Positions 49,876-60,399 of a DNA stretch of 64,000 bases are shown here, one piece after another (positions within the stretch are counted from its first letter, which is position 1; each line of letters begins with the position of its first letter). The notes below the pieces were generated by a model. That model was not told the DNA's origin, did not search any database, and saw only the letters and a program-made list of their open reading frames with translations. The stretch comes from Ustulina deusta (lineage: Eukaryota > Ascomycota > Sordariomycetes > Xylariales > Xylariaceae): NCBI GenBank assembly GCA_023159155.1, contig JAJNNX010000001.1, positions 930,001 through 994,000 of the forward strand, given 5' to 3'. Made by a program: the position numbers and the translations under genes.

Positions 49876-51362
49876 TACATATACGAACGTCACGATCATA
49901 ATGACGATGTACAATTAGATTTGTCCTTTGACAAAGGCGTTTTCTGTAACTCGGCATCTGGCATGAATAGGCGTTTTCTTTTCTTTTTGCTTGCACACCA
50001 TCTTCAGAAATACCCTGTTTTCGCTGAAATCTCACGAAATCCTTTTCTAACCTCTGGAGGCCGTCCATTGAAGACCAAGCCGCACATTTTTCATACATGC
50101 ATCACAACGAGGATGATGGGAGTGGCGGTTGCCTTTGTATTATCTCTTAGCACTTTTCGGTTGGAAAAAAGCATTATCGTTCAGCATTGAGAGACGGGGT
50201 TTTGTGGTGTGGCTGTCAGAATATTTAGGTTCCTGTCATCAGTGCCTCGGAACTTGTGCTATTGTTGAATCGCATGCATAGTATGGTGAGATGGAAGCTC
50301 ATATACTGATACTGCCATGCTGGAGGGTTGTAATGTAGTCTTAGACTTACTTGTCTTGTCTCTCGGCTCGATAGTAATGTATAGTATGATACCTAATTCC
50401 CAGCATCATTTTCACTCTCATGAATCTAGGGCGCGGCATTGCTGTCCACTTAGAACCACAGTGACCGTCACCAAAATAAAAGATGAAGGAAGCATCGGTG
50501 GTTTGATCGAAATGCAAAAAATTATGAAAAATTATATTGCCAATTCATCGGCCCCGTGTTCGATCCATGGCTACTGACTGTTCTTTCCTTGTTCTTTCGT
50601 TTTTACTGTTTCCCTTCTTTTTGGGCAATGCTACCATTATTAATAATAGTTTCACCATGTTGCATATGGATTGTTGTTGCCAAAATCCGCCATAAGTCTA
50701 GTACTAGGTGGATTATGTAGACTGTGACTCAGGCCGACTTGTGGAGGTTTCCAATTCAGCTGGCTCGCAACTGCCCGTTGGTGCAACTTACAAATAAGTA
50801 TTTATTTCAACACCAACAACAAGTCGAGCATCTGCCGTCCCAACACCACATACGCCCGGCTCAATCCTTTTCTCGTCGTTCCGCCAACCTGGCCCGACTT
50901 CTTTGTCGCACGTCGTCCGCGACACTTTTCCTCTCTCCGCTAACCGGCTATTATTGTTCTCTTCTACCTGCCAGTTGGCAGTCTGTGGTGTACAACTGCT
51001 TGTCCTCCTACCTGCGTCACTGCATCTATCGGGAACGGACATCCCCGCTTCTTCTGACCGGAGGCCAGGTTTTGAGCGTTGCTGTGGTGTTGTTGTCGAG
51101 TGAGCCGCGGACGCTGCTGTTGCTGCCGTTCACGGATCGAGCTCGAGATAGCGGTGCAGAATTGGTACCATCAAGGACATTGACACTAACGACCACGGCC
51201 GCGCTGGGCGAATCACGTGCTAGGACGCAGACGCAACGGCAGCACGGGTATGATAGAGTGGGGATCGATATCGAGAAAATAATCATTGGGGAGGGAAGGA
51301 TCAGTTCTTGCAGCAACAACGCGGGTACTCAAAGAAACGTCGACAAAGACGACAAAGACAGT
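49876..51362. other. Intergenic region and open leader of TPT1
   Basis: 49876-50720 holds nothing I recognise. From 50724 to 51362 the frame of the downstream TPT1 gene stays open for 213 codons without an in-frame ATG. The sequence is CT-rich from about 50810, so it is most likely a promoter and 5' UTR. Confidence 0.5.
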
Positions 51363-52641
51363 ATGTCGGAAAACTTCCAGGGCGTGGCGGACCGCATCGA
51401 GGACCTCGCGCTTCGGGGTAGAGGGGGGAGAAACCGCCGTGGTGGCGGGGGTGGACGGCGCGGAGGCGGAGGCGGAGGAGCGGGAGGGTCGAATAGACAG
51501 GTCCAGATTTCCAAGGCCCTGTCCACACTCTTGAGACATCAGGCGCAGAATGCTGGAATTCAACTCGATGCGGAGGGGTTCGCGCCGCTAGATCAGGTTG
51601 TGAGTAATATCCCCCCTCTCTCCCTCTCTCTATATTTCGTATTGCACATCTATTTGGCCTCTTCGGGTATGGATAGGAGGGTGAGTAAGAGACGGAGAAA
51701 TAGGTCATAGTTGCCACCCAAGGACGCGCAGGACTTCCAGGAGAGAGAACATACTTCATATTCCCAGGCGAGGAAGAGACGAATTACAAAGACTAGTCCA
51801 ACAACGCCGAGAAGGAAAAAAAAAAAAAAAAAAAAGAAGAAGCTAACAAACGACGCGACCACAGATGCAATGGCCGCGTCTCCGCGCGCTAAACCCAACA
51901 CTCGCCGAGATAAGAGACGAGGTGGCGACGAACGCGAAGCAGCGTTTCAGCATGAAGCCCAACCCAGAGACTTCAGCGCGGGCCGACGAGGACGTGGCGT
52001 ACTGGCTCATCCGCGCCAACCAGGGCCACAGCATCGCCGTCGCGTCCGAGGGCCTGCACACGCCCATCACGGCGGCCGCGGGGAACGTCCCCGACGTCGT
52101 CATCCACGGGACGTACTTCGCGTTCTGGCCCGCCATCGTCGCCGCCGGCGGGCTCAAGAAGATGGGCCGCACCCACGTCCACTTCGGCACGGGGATACCC
52201 TCCGGCGACGACGACGACGACGACGACGACGAGACGGCCGAAGGCGGCAGGCCCAAGGTCGTCAGTGGGATGCGCGCCGACGCGGAATTACTCATCTTCG
52301 TGGATGTCGAGAGAGCTTTACGCGATGCCGCCGCCGCTGCTGCTGCTACTGCTGCCGATGAAGATGGAGGAGGAGGAGGAGGAGGAGGTCTGAAGTGGTG
52401 GATGAGCGAGAACAACGTCGTGCTCACCGAGGGGGACGCCGACGGCGTGGTCCCGCTGAAGTACTTCAAGGAGGTCCGGGGCCGGCGACAGGGCGTCGGC
52501 GTGCTTTGGAGAGATGGCGAGAAGGTCGCTGATCTACCGGATGGCGTCGTTGTTAGGGTGCCTCAGGGGAAGGGGAAGGGGGAGGGGAAGAGCGCCGTAG
52601 GGGGAGCGAGGTATACGCGGAAGATTGTGTTGTTGTTGTGA
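51363..52641 (+). CDS. TPT1: tRNA 2'-phosphotransferase
   Basis: Last enzyme of fungal tRNA splicing: it moves the 2'-phosphate at the splice junction to NAD+, giving ADP-ribose 1'',2''-cyclic phosphate and nicotinamide. Exons 51363-51599 and 51865-52641 join in frame to 337 residues. A Gly/Arg-rich N-terminus precedes the domain. Family motifs are LSTLLRHQA with Arg58-His59, AYWLIRANQGHSI, VIHGTYFAFWPAI with His160, and GMRADAELLIFVDV. Two low-complexity insertions look lineage-specific: an Asp run with Glu at about 192-200 and an Ala run followed by a Gly run at about 236-260. The C-terminus is basic. The intron (265 nt) contains A20 and a good GCTAAC branch site. The exon 2 junction (LDQV-MQWPRLRALNPTL) fits the family. 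Confidence 0.92.
51816..51835. repeat. A20 homopolymer in the TPT1 intron
   Basis: Twenty consecutive A on the plus strand, about 30 nt before the intron acceptor and immediately before the GCTAAC branch site. Confidence 0.9.
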
Positions 52642-53224
52642 AGATTAATCCCCTAAAAATACTTCTCGGATAAGACACGAGATGAGATATGAAGGCAAGC
52701 AAGACAGAATACACGCCTTCAGGGGAATCTCCAACAGGGGTATAATATAATATTGACTACATATCCAAGCACCATCGTACGTCTCGGCGTGGATATTGCT
52801 ATGATCTCTATTCAGCCCCAAGAAGCGGATGTACTACTTGACATATCACTCGATCTTATGACAGACAGGGCGACGGAGTTGAAGGATTCGCTGAACAGAG
52901 AATATAATACATTCATCATCGCAGTCATGCCCACGTTTCACATCATCATATCTAGGAACTGCGTTTAGGCGCTCGCTTTTAATCCAAAGGTTCGAAGCAG
53001 AGGCCGTCGTAACCTTCCCTCCAGGAAGAAACAGGAGAAGAAAAGCGCCCACATTGTTTAGATCGTATAGCGTGTCCTTCTCACTTAGTGTTACCGTCTT
53101 TGGTACTTTGCACTAGGCATCATCCTCTACCAAGTCAAGTAATCAGCTGATTCAAGCCTGAGCCCAACCAAGCGCGACCACGCTGCTGCCACGGCGGGCA
53201 TGGGAAAGACGATGAGAAAGAAAT
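52642..53224. other. Intergenic region between convergent genes
   Basis: This lies between the stops of TPT1 (plus) and the dsRBD gene (minus). No gene or repeat of note is seen. Confidence 0.6.
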
Positions 53225-54245
53225 CTATTCCTTGCTACCTTCTTTGTACCGTGCCAGGAAGGCCTGGTTGCTCGCATCGCGTCTCTCCTTCTCAGCCCGC
53301 AGTTGTTTGAGCAGATTCTCCGCAATCATCTCCTTCGCGGCCTTCTTGCTTAGCAGATTATCGACGACTTCTAGCTGGGATACATCGAAGGGGAGGAGAT
53401 CGCCTTCGATGCCAAAATCCGCACGTCCACGGTAGAATCCGTCACCAACGGAGTTAATGTCGTATTTTGGGGGGTGAATACCTAGGGCTTTGCATAGCTC
53501 ACCTACTTGGAGCGCGGCTGAAGGCTGGCTGTCGTCAAAAGGGGAAGCGGGGATTCTGGCAGGAGGAGAGGGATATTTTTTGGGCTGCGAAGGAGCTTGC
53601 CCTTGCGCAGGAGAACTACTAGATGCCTTCGGCTCTTGGCTCTTGGGTTGGGTCTGCTGCTGCTGTTGTTGTTGCTGTTGGTGGGGTGTGATGACGCCTT
53701 TTGGGAATCTCACGCCGTTTTGCGGCATATATCCTTTGGCCCGGAGCCATTCGACGGCGCATTTTGCTGCATATTTCTTTGCATCCTTTTTCTTCGCGAA
53801 TGATGGTGAGCTCCCGTCCGCACGTGGAAATGCGACCCCTGGTTCCTCGCCCATTGTCACTTGGCACTTCCAGCGGACCAGTCCACGGCCCCAGGGGTCA
53901 AAGGGGCTGTCAACAAAATCGACTTCTTGAGAGCCATTGAAGGGGTATGCGGCTCTGTATTCTATCGAGGAGGTTAGGGCGGCGGTTCTGGAGACTGTAG
54001 TAACAGAGTGGATGAAGATGGGTCTTCGCATGTGTGAACGTGCCTTGCAGCAATCCCACCCAATTGTGTTCTCCCAACTCGGGCTCCAGTTGAGGCGCAG
54101 GGTCTGTCCTGATAGCGCTTTCGAGACTGACAATAGCAGCTCGAAGTTTGTCCGTCAATGGCGCTGAAGCTTGTCGTTGTTGGCCGATCCACGTCTCGAT
54201 CAAGTCGTATGTGGCCAGCGGGACGGTTGCGCCGGTAGCAGCCAT
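53225..54245 (-). CDS. Double-stranded-RNA-binding-domain protein
   Basis: Minus-strand exons 54245-54044 and 53961-53225 join to 312 residues. The junction uses a GC donor (CAAG|GCACGT) and a GATAG acceptor, with a CCCTAAC branch site; it yields WVGLLQEYRAAYPFNG, the start of a dsRNA-binding fold. That fold runs from about 63 to 148: EYRAAYP, a central strand FDPWGRGLVRWKCQVTM, then the diagnostic basic helix FAKKKDAKKYAAKCAVEWL. A poly-Gln run (about nine Gln) and a Pro/Ser linker follow. The C-terminal 90 residues contain a second conserved-looking piece (ALGIHPPKYDINSVGDGFYRG...NLLSKKAAKEMIAENLL), itself like a degenerate dsRBD. No RNase III catalytic motif is present. It may act in RNA processing or silencing, but the role is unknown. 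Confidence 0.82.
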
Positions 54246-54913
54246 TGTCGACGACGACTCTGCGCTAGAATGGAGATAACGATGGCCAGACGCTGGAAGC
54301 TTGAAGGCAAGTGAGTTGCACTCATAAAACCTGAAGAGATACAATGGCTAGTATGTTTGGACGAAATGCAAAATATCGAACCTGACGAGAACCCGCAGTC
54401 TAGAATGGTGGGGTTGGGTTGAGTAGGGGTTGAGGGGGCTTTGTAGGACGTGGTAACACTAAAACCTACCTAGTAACAACCCGGCACTCGAAAGTCTCCA
54501 ATGGGGAGCTATTAAATGCTACAGGCCTCCTGCCGACTGAGACCTGCCTACCAAGCCAGGTTGCCAGTGGCAGTGCAAACGGTTGGGAAAGAGATCGTGA
54601 CTGCATGTGCATTTCTGTAGGTATTGTGCTCTAAGCACCGCGTTTGCAGCAGCGAGGCACCCACACCACAGCCTGCCTCGATGATGTCAGCGACCGGAGG
54701 ACAGACGATTGGACCCATAATCTTAAGGACCGGTACCGGTATTATCCGATAAGGTATCCAATTTTAGACATCTCTTAGCATTCTCCCGAGGACAACCTGT
54801 CACAGTATTGCATAATAATCCTGGGTATCATTCGATGCTTGTCAGGTCACAGTGCCTACATTCTTACATGGATTTCTTTTTCTTTCTTGTTTTCCTTTTC
54901 TCTTCCATTCCCT
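54246..54913. other. Intergenic region between dsRBD gene and EFG1
   Basis: Upstream of the dsRBD gene and downstream of EFG1, both on the minus strand. An AACCTACCTAGTAAC word occurs at about 54463. No gene is seen. Confidence 0.6.
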
Positions 54914-55822
54914 TTACCCCTCCTCAAAGAAACCCCCATCGCTGTCATCATCACTGCTCGAGTCTGAAGGTTTTGACACTTGCTGGCGTTCCCCCTTCCT
55001 CTTGGTGGAACCTGCAGGCTCTGGCGCAAACGAGGTTTTAGCCTTGGGCTGGTCGGCTTTTGCCGCAAACAAGTGCGTCGAGGGCCGCTCTCGCGGCGGT
55101 TTACTCCTCGAGCCCACTGTCGGTTTTCGTTCCTGAATCTGTACAAGTGCCGAATTGCCTTTCTTGGCCGCCTCTTCTATTGCCCCCCATATAGGCGGTC
55201 TCTCTGTGCCCAAGGATCGCGCTGCCGCACTTGTGTCTTCTGTTTTGGCACCCTCCTGAACAGGGTACAGACTGACGTAGCGCTCTCGGTGTGGGAAGTA
55301 TCTTGTGTAGAGGGCATCGACCTCGGCAATGTGTAAATCGGCCTGGAGCTTCTTCCTCTCCTCTTCGTCCATTGTAGATTCGAGCTGCGTCCGAATCTGC
55401 TTTACAAGTCGGTCCGCTTTCTTCCTTTCTATCAATTTCGCTCTTTGTAAGTTTTCCAATACAATTATCTAGTGACGGAGAATGCTGGATCATCACTCAC
55501 CGAAAAAGCGAACCATGTGGTATTTCTTGATCATGACACTTCTCTTCTTCATGTCGGCGATATCGTCAAGCTTCTGCTTGTGGTGATCCAGCTCCTTCTC
55601 GAGGTCATGTTGTACGTTAGCTGGCAAGCTAGCCGTGTGATTCAGTCGCCGTTCTATCGTTCTCGCCCGTTTCTTGAGCCAGCTGGTGCTGGTAGGCTTG
55701 TCTTCGGAGGTGCCCCTCCTCTTCTTGCGTTTGTGACTTTGGTGCTTAGGTGTACGTTCGCGTGTCTCGCCAGCGACCGATGTTTCGGTGCGGAACTCGG
55801 AGAACTTCCTCTTCGAGCTCAT
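54914..55822 (-). CDS. EFG1: rRNA-processing protein Efg1
   Basis: A nucleolar factor of the early small-subunit pre-ribosome, needed for 18S rRNA maturation. Minus-strand exons 55822-55501 and 55428-54914 join in frame to 278 residues. The ATG at 55822 begins MSSKRKFSEF. The EFG1 domain covers about residues 45-175. It has LKKRARTIERRLN, a long Lys/Glu-rich coiled coil, and the family hallmark KKYHMVRFFERKKADR, restored exactly at the splice junction; further on is VDALYTRYFPHRERYVSLYP. I preferred the acceptor at TTGATAG because it gives FFERKKA, as in homologues. The C-terminus is acidic (Asp/Ser/Glu), common in nucleolar proteins. It is divergent from SEA4, with starts about 615 nt apart. 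Confidence 0.93.
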
Positions 55823-56437
55823 TTTGGCGATATGGGGGTCGTCCCGTGTGCGTAGCTGTAGTTGCTGAGCGTCGTCGAAGTAGGAGAGCAGGAGAAAGAG
55901 AGAGACCTGCTCATGAATTTTTGGGGCTGGTGAGAAGGACGAATGACAAGGTTCTGTGATTGGCTAATGTAGGTAATATAGGTGGGACCCCGCATCCCAG
56001 GTATGCACTACCAGTGCTGCACTGTCTAACCTACCTAGTACCTAGGACTTAGGTAGTCTAGTACCTGGTCAAAGTCGGTTAGTACTTGCACCATTCATCA
56101 TCACCAAACTCGAGTGAGGTACCACCTGTGACTTTAAGTGTATCTCACCCTTCCACTCTCATCTTCAAAACTAGCATTTGGCATAGATGATTAGAGTGTT
56201 GGCGCCTCTCCATAAAGTGCATTCATTTATTACAGGCTAAAATGAAGGCCCTGAATGGCTGACAAATTATTCAACGCTCATTGTTGGCCAGCAACGCCGC
56301 CTTGAATGTGTGTCGTTTTCATTGCATCCCGAGTTCCTTGCTTGTGGACGACTCAACTCGCCATCTTATAAATGAACACCACGGCTACTGCTGATTAAGA
56401 TAATAACGCCTTGGCTGGGAAGCTATACCGCCCTGAC
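55823..56437. promoter_or_regulatory. Divergent promoter region EFG1/SEA4
   Basis: 615 nt separate the two start codons. The middle has a dense cluster of short motif copies at 56030-56072 (AACCTACCTAGTACCTAGG, then TTAGGTAGTCTAGTACC). No TATA box or binding site can be assigned with confidence. Confidence 0.4.
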
Positions 56438-59400
56438 ATGGCCCAATATCCCAACTCCAAGCTGTTGGACCGGCCCGAGCCTGGCCTCATCAAGTGGTCC
56501 CCAAACCCAAAGGACGACAACTTCCTGCATGTCAACTTGCAGCATCGCGTTGTCCAGCTGTTTAAGCCGACTGGCCATGCACGGCGTGGCAAGTTTGACT
56601 ACGAACGGGTTGCCAAACTTGATGATATTCCTCCTCTCAGCACCTACGACTGGTCGCCCCGCTACCCCGGACTCGTCGCCATCGGCACTGCCTCGGGTAC
56701 AATCAGCATCCTGAATCTCAATGATAACACCAACCACTATTTGGAGCAGAGGCTGAAGTTCACTCGCTTTTGCCAGGCCATCGCTTTCAATACGGGCACT
56801 CTTCTGGCCGTCGGTCTGGAGCGCGTGCGGAATGACCAATGCCTTCAGGTTTGGGATGTTAACCGTCTCGCTGATATCAAACCGAATACGTCATGGCCAT
56901 CACTAGATGGGTCTGTCTTGGGCGATTCGGTGTATCGCTATGAGCCCGCCACCACCGTGTCTAGCACTAAGTTCTTCGAAGACAGTCCAAAGACACTCGT
57001 TGTTGGGATTAAGAATCAGGGCATCCGAATTTACGACCTTAGAGGTACTTATACTACCCGCTTGACATTTTGTATTCTGAACTGACGAAATCGAGACCCA
57101 AATGGCGCCGTCGTCAACTATCAGACCAAGTGTAACAACAACTTGGCCATCGACTATGTAGACTGCAACTATTTTGCCTCTTCTTCCTTGGACCGCCCCG
57201 GCATCGTCATATGGGACCGGAGGGCAGCTTCTTCGAGACATTCATCATCACCCTCTTATCTTGATGCTGTAGACACAGACGGCTTACCTTGGGGTGCGGC
57301 GCTTAGCTTGGATAGGGCAATCGACATTAATCCGAGCAATGTTCCCGACAGGGGCTCTCTCGTTCGTTCGATCCGATTTTGCCGAGACCATCGTGGCTTG
57401 TTGGCCGTACTTTCTCGGACAGGACAGCTACGAGTTCTGGAAACGACGAAAGAGTTCGTTTCTATGGACCGTCACTACGAGGAAAGTCCAGAACTTCTAG
57501 AGGCAAGAAATTCCTATGAGCTAGACATGGGTTTTACCAAAGGGAATCGAAAGCACGATCAGATCGTGTCTTTTGATTGGGTCACACTCAACTCACCCAC
57601 AGTGACGCCTCGAGTACTGGTATTACGTGCTAGTGGGATCTATGAGATATTAGAAAAGCCGTCTTGTACCTCGGATCATATATATAAAATGGTACCGTGG
57701 CAAGCTCCATACCGTGGTCTTCAAGGTGCGCTGTTTGCCTCCATCTTACGGACTAGCATATACTGACCATTAGATAAGAGGGCACTAGTTACCATGGTCT
57801 GATGCAGTTCGATACCACCCAGCACCCAGAGGTGATGGGATCGCTCCTTATTGATGACGCCGTCAAATATACTCCGTTATTCGGCAGTGAAAAGGAATCA
57901 ATTGCAACCATTGTTTCGCAGGTCCTAGAATCACTCCCTCCAGAGACAGATATTGTTTTGGATTTCGAAGCAAAGGACAGTCTACCGCAGTCATTTACTG
58001 ACGCAACCACAACAGCAGGGAAGATCCTTGCCTTAAGAAAACACACCCAGAAGACTTGCGAATCTTATGAAGTGTCAACTACTGATAGTCATTCGGCCAC
58101 GTCTGGCGAGGGCCTAGACAATACACTATCGGATGCTGCAGGGAGTGGCACTGGGCTAGTATCAAACCGACAAGCACATGAAAATCTTCTGACAACGACA
58201 CTTAATACAAAGGGGTTTGCGAAAGCAGCCCAGATCGTTATGGATCATGTCATGCTGCTTCGCTCCCAAGAAAAGTATCTATTTGATTATCTAGCTAATA
58301 TAAATATCACATCTGATGACCCATGGCTGAAGGACTTGTGGCTTTGGGTGGCCAGTATGTACCATTTATCTTCCGTTGTAGGGAGAGACTGACGTACTTG
58401 TCTAGGAGCCTCGAATGCAGCTTATGATGATGCCATGGTAACTCAAGGGATCGATTATAGCTTTCTAGGCGTTGTGCCTATCTGGACCAAAGATTTAGGT
58501 TAGTCTTGCATATTTGATCCTTGGGACCACGGGTTTAATTTTCTATCTAGGTCGTCAAGGAACGTCTCGGCTAGCCTATGGATTGGCACTCCCGGACGAT
58601 GCGGCATGGGACCGCGGTCTGCATATATTATCAGACGCCAAAACAGGAGAGTCAAGTTGCGGCAAGTTAGAGACGAAGAGACCAGGGCGCAGGGAAGCAG
58701 CCATGCGCGTTTGCGAGTGGGGCAAGACGTCTATAAACTCGGAGTTGAAGGACTACGTAAAGGTCCCTGCGTCAGAAAAGAATTTCTCGTCGTTCACGAG
58801 AGGGGCGGCTCACGCCCTTTTTGAAGGCGATATCACAGAAGCTGTCAATATTCTCAAGACGGCAAGTTCAGAGTATCCGGAGCTTCTGTTCGTCTCCCTC
58901 GCTCTCCAACTGATGAAGAGAGGCGAAAAAGGTCTGTCAAAGGAGCAGCTAGACTTTGACGATGCTGTCGCCTCCAAGACGGATCCGTATCTTCGAGCCA
59001 TCTCGTCGCTCATTGCAACTAATAATTGGGAAACGATTGCAAACCAGGAATCACTGCCGCTGCGCGAACGCACTTACATAGCTCTTCGGAATTTCGACGA
59101 CGACAAGCTCACGCAGTGGCTAGATAACGAGCTAAAGAAGGCCATCGAAACGGGTGATATCGAGGGTATCGTGCTAACCGGCATAACGGACAACTTGGTC
59201 GACATCTTCGCCAAGTATATCGAGAAGTTCAACGACATCCAGACGGCCACGCTCGTCCTGTCTATATGCTCTCCGCGGTACATCAACGACTACCGCTGTA
59301 CCGTCTGGCGCAACGCCTACAGGGCGTATCTACAACGACACAAGGCGTTCCTTCAGCGCACCAAATTCGAGGTCGAGAGCACCAAGAAGAGCAAGCTCGG

Positions 59401-59854
59401 CGGCGTCCCTACCATCAAGCCCCCCTCGCGCCAGATCGCGCTGCGCTGCGTATACTGCGATGCCGAGTACGAGCTCACCTCCAGGGCAGGCGTGGCAGGA
59501 GGTTCCAGCACGGGCACGCCGTCCACGTCCACGGCCCAGACCCAGGGCCGCGCCAACCCCCTGATGGCGACGAGCATCAACGCGGGCGTCAGCTGTCCGA
59601 ACTGCGGCCGCCACCTCCCGCGGTGCGTCGTGTGTCTCGAGGTCGTCGGCATCCCGCGCTCCGACAAGCCCGAGCTCTCCCCCGACCCGCACGTCCGCCT
59701 CGCCGCCAGATTCCCCACCTTCTGTCTCAAGTGCGACCACGTCCTGCACCTCGACCACGCGCGCCAGTGGTTCGCGAGACATGCCGAGTGTCCCGTCCCC
59801 GAGTGTCGCTGTCGTTGTAATTTCAGGGCCAATCCCGAGCTGAATTATCACTGA
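56438..59854 (+). CDS. SEA4: SEA4/MIOS, GATOR2-type (SEACAT) subunit
   Basis: Part of the vacuole-associated SEA complex that relays amino-acid supply to TORC1. Exons 56438-57044, 57096-57725, 57779-58354, 58406-58498 and 58551-59854 all join with the same phase and give 1,069 residues. The start ATG begins MAQYPNSKLLDRP. WD40 repeats fill about residues 1-340 (IKWSPNP, YDWSPRYPGLVAIGTASGTISILNL, VWDVNRLADI, GIVIWDRRA). A helical solenoid follows. A zinc-binding module runs from Cys935 to the end: CVYC, CPNC, CVVC, CLKC, then a His/Cys-rich RING-like end (HVLHLDHARQWFARHAECPVPEC), matching MIOS. Codons ending in C/G dominate at both ends, while the middle uses A/T-ending codons more. It lies divergent from EFG1. 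Confidence 0.92.
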
Positions 59855-60399
59855 ATAATAATTTGGTCTTATTTTGGAAGGCTTTGGGATGGGGATGGGG
59901 GATGGGGGAGGGCTAAGATATTATGCCCAAGCAGAGAGAATCAGCCGATGTCGTACGGATATAATCCACTTTCGTGATGAGATATGTAAGAGAGGACATA
60001 TTTGTTCTTTTTCATGAGGGGACAAACTCGGAACCAAGTATATATATATATCTATATATAGACACGTCCTCCCAAGACAAGACATGTCAGATGAACGTTT
60101 TCCTATCGTATTTATATGTGACATTGCCTGTCTGTCTGTAACTTGTAGAATTCATGGTGGAAATCCTATGCAAAGAGAGTTTTATAGTCGTCGATCTAAT
60201 CGCCTACACGTCCCGGTCGTTAGGATCACATACTTATATAGGGGGAAGTAAGGTCGCTATGATAGAACGGAAGATTCATGTAGCGAGACGCATACGGCGT
60301 GATATATGATGACGGACTAGAGTCTGACAGTACTCTGATGCCACACATTTTTAGGGCAGTTATATTGATTACCAGTTCTGCCAATATCGTGCATCTCGT
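59855..60399. other. Intergenic region between convergent genes
   Basis: 3' regions of SEA4 (plus) and the following minus-strand gene. It includes G-rich GGGATGGGG sequence near 59890 and an AT-rich TATATATATA/TATATATA stretch at about 60040-60060. No gene is seen. Confidence 0.6.

Noticed and set aside
50554..50570. tRNA T-arm-like hairpin CCGTG-TTCGATC-CATGG
   Set aside because: The stem pairs and the loop fits a B box, but there is no A box, anticodon arm or matching acceptor stem in the 70 nt upstream, so it is likely chance.
51711..52361. 216-codon frame rich in Arg overlapping TPT1
   Set aside because: It is a frame-shifted reading of the GC-rich TPT1 exon 2 and of the intron containing the A20 run.
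59266..59820. 184-codon Arg/Pro-rich frame in the 3' part of SEA4
   Set aside because: It is a shadow frame produced by high-GC coding sequence; the SEA4 frame holds the zinc-binding cysteines.
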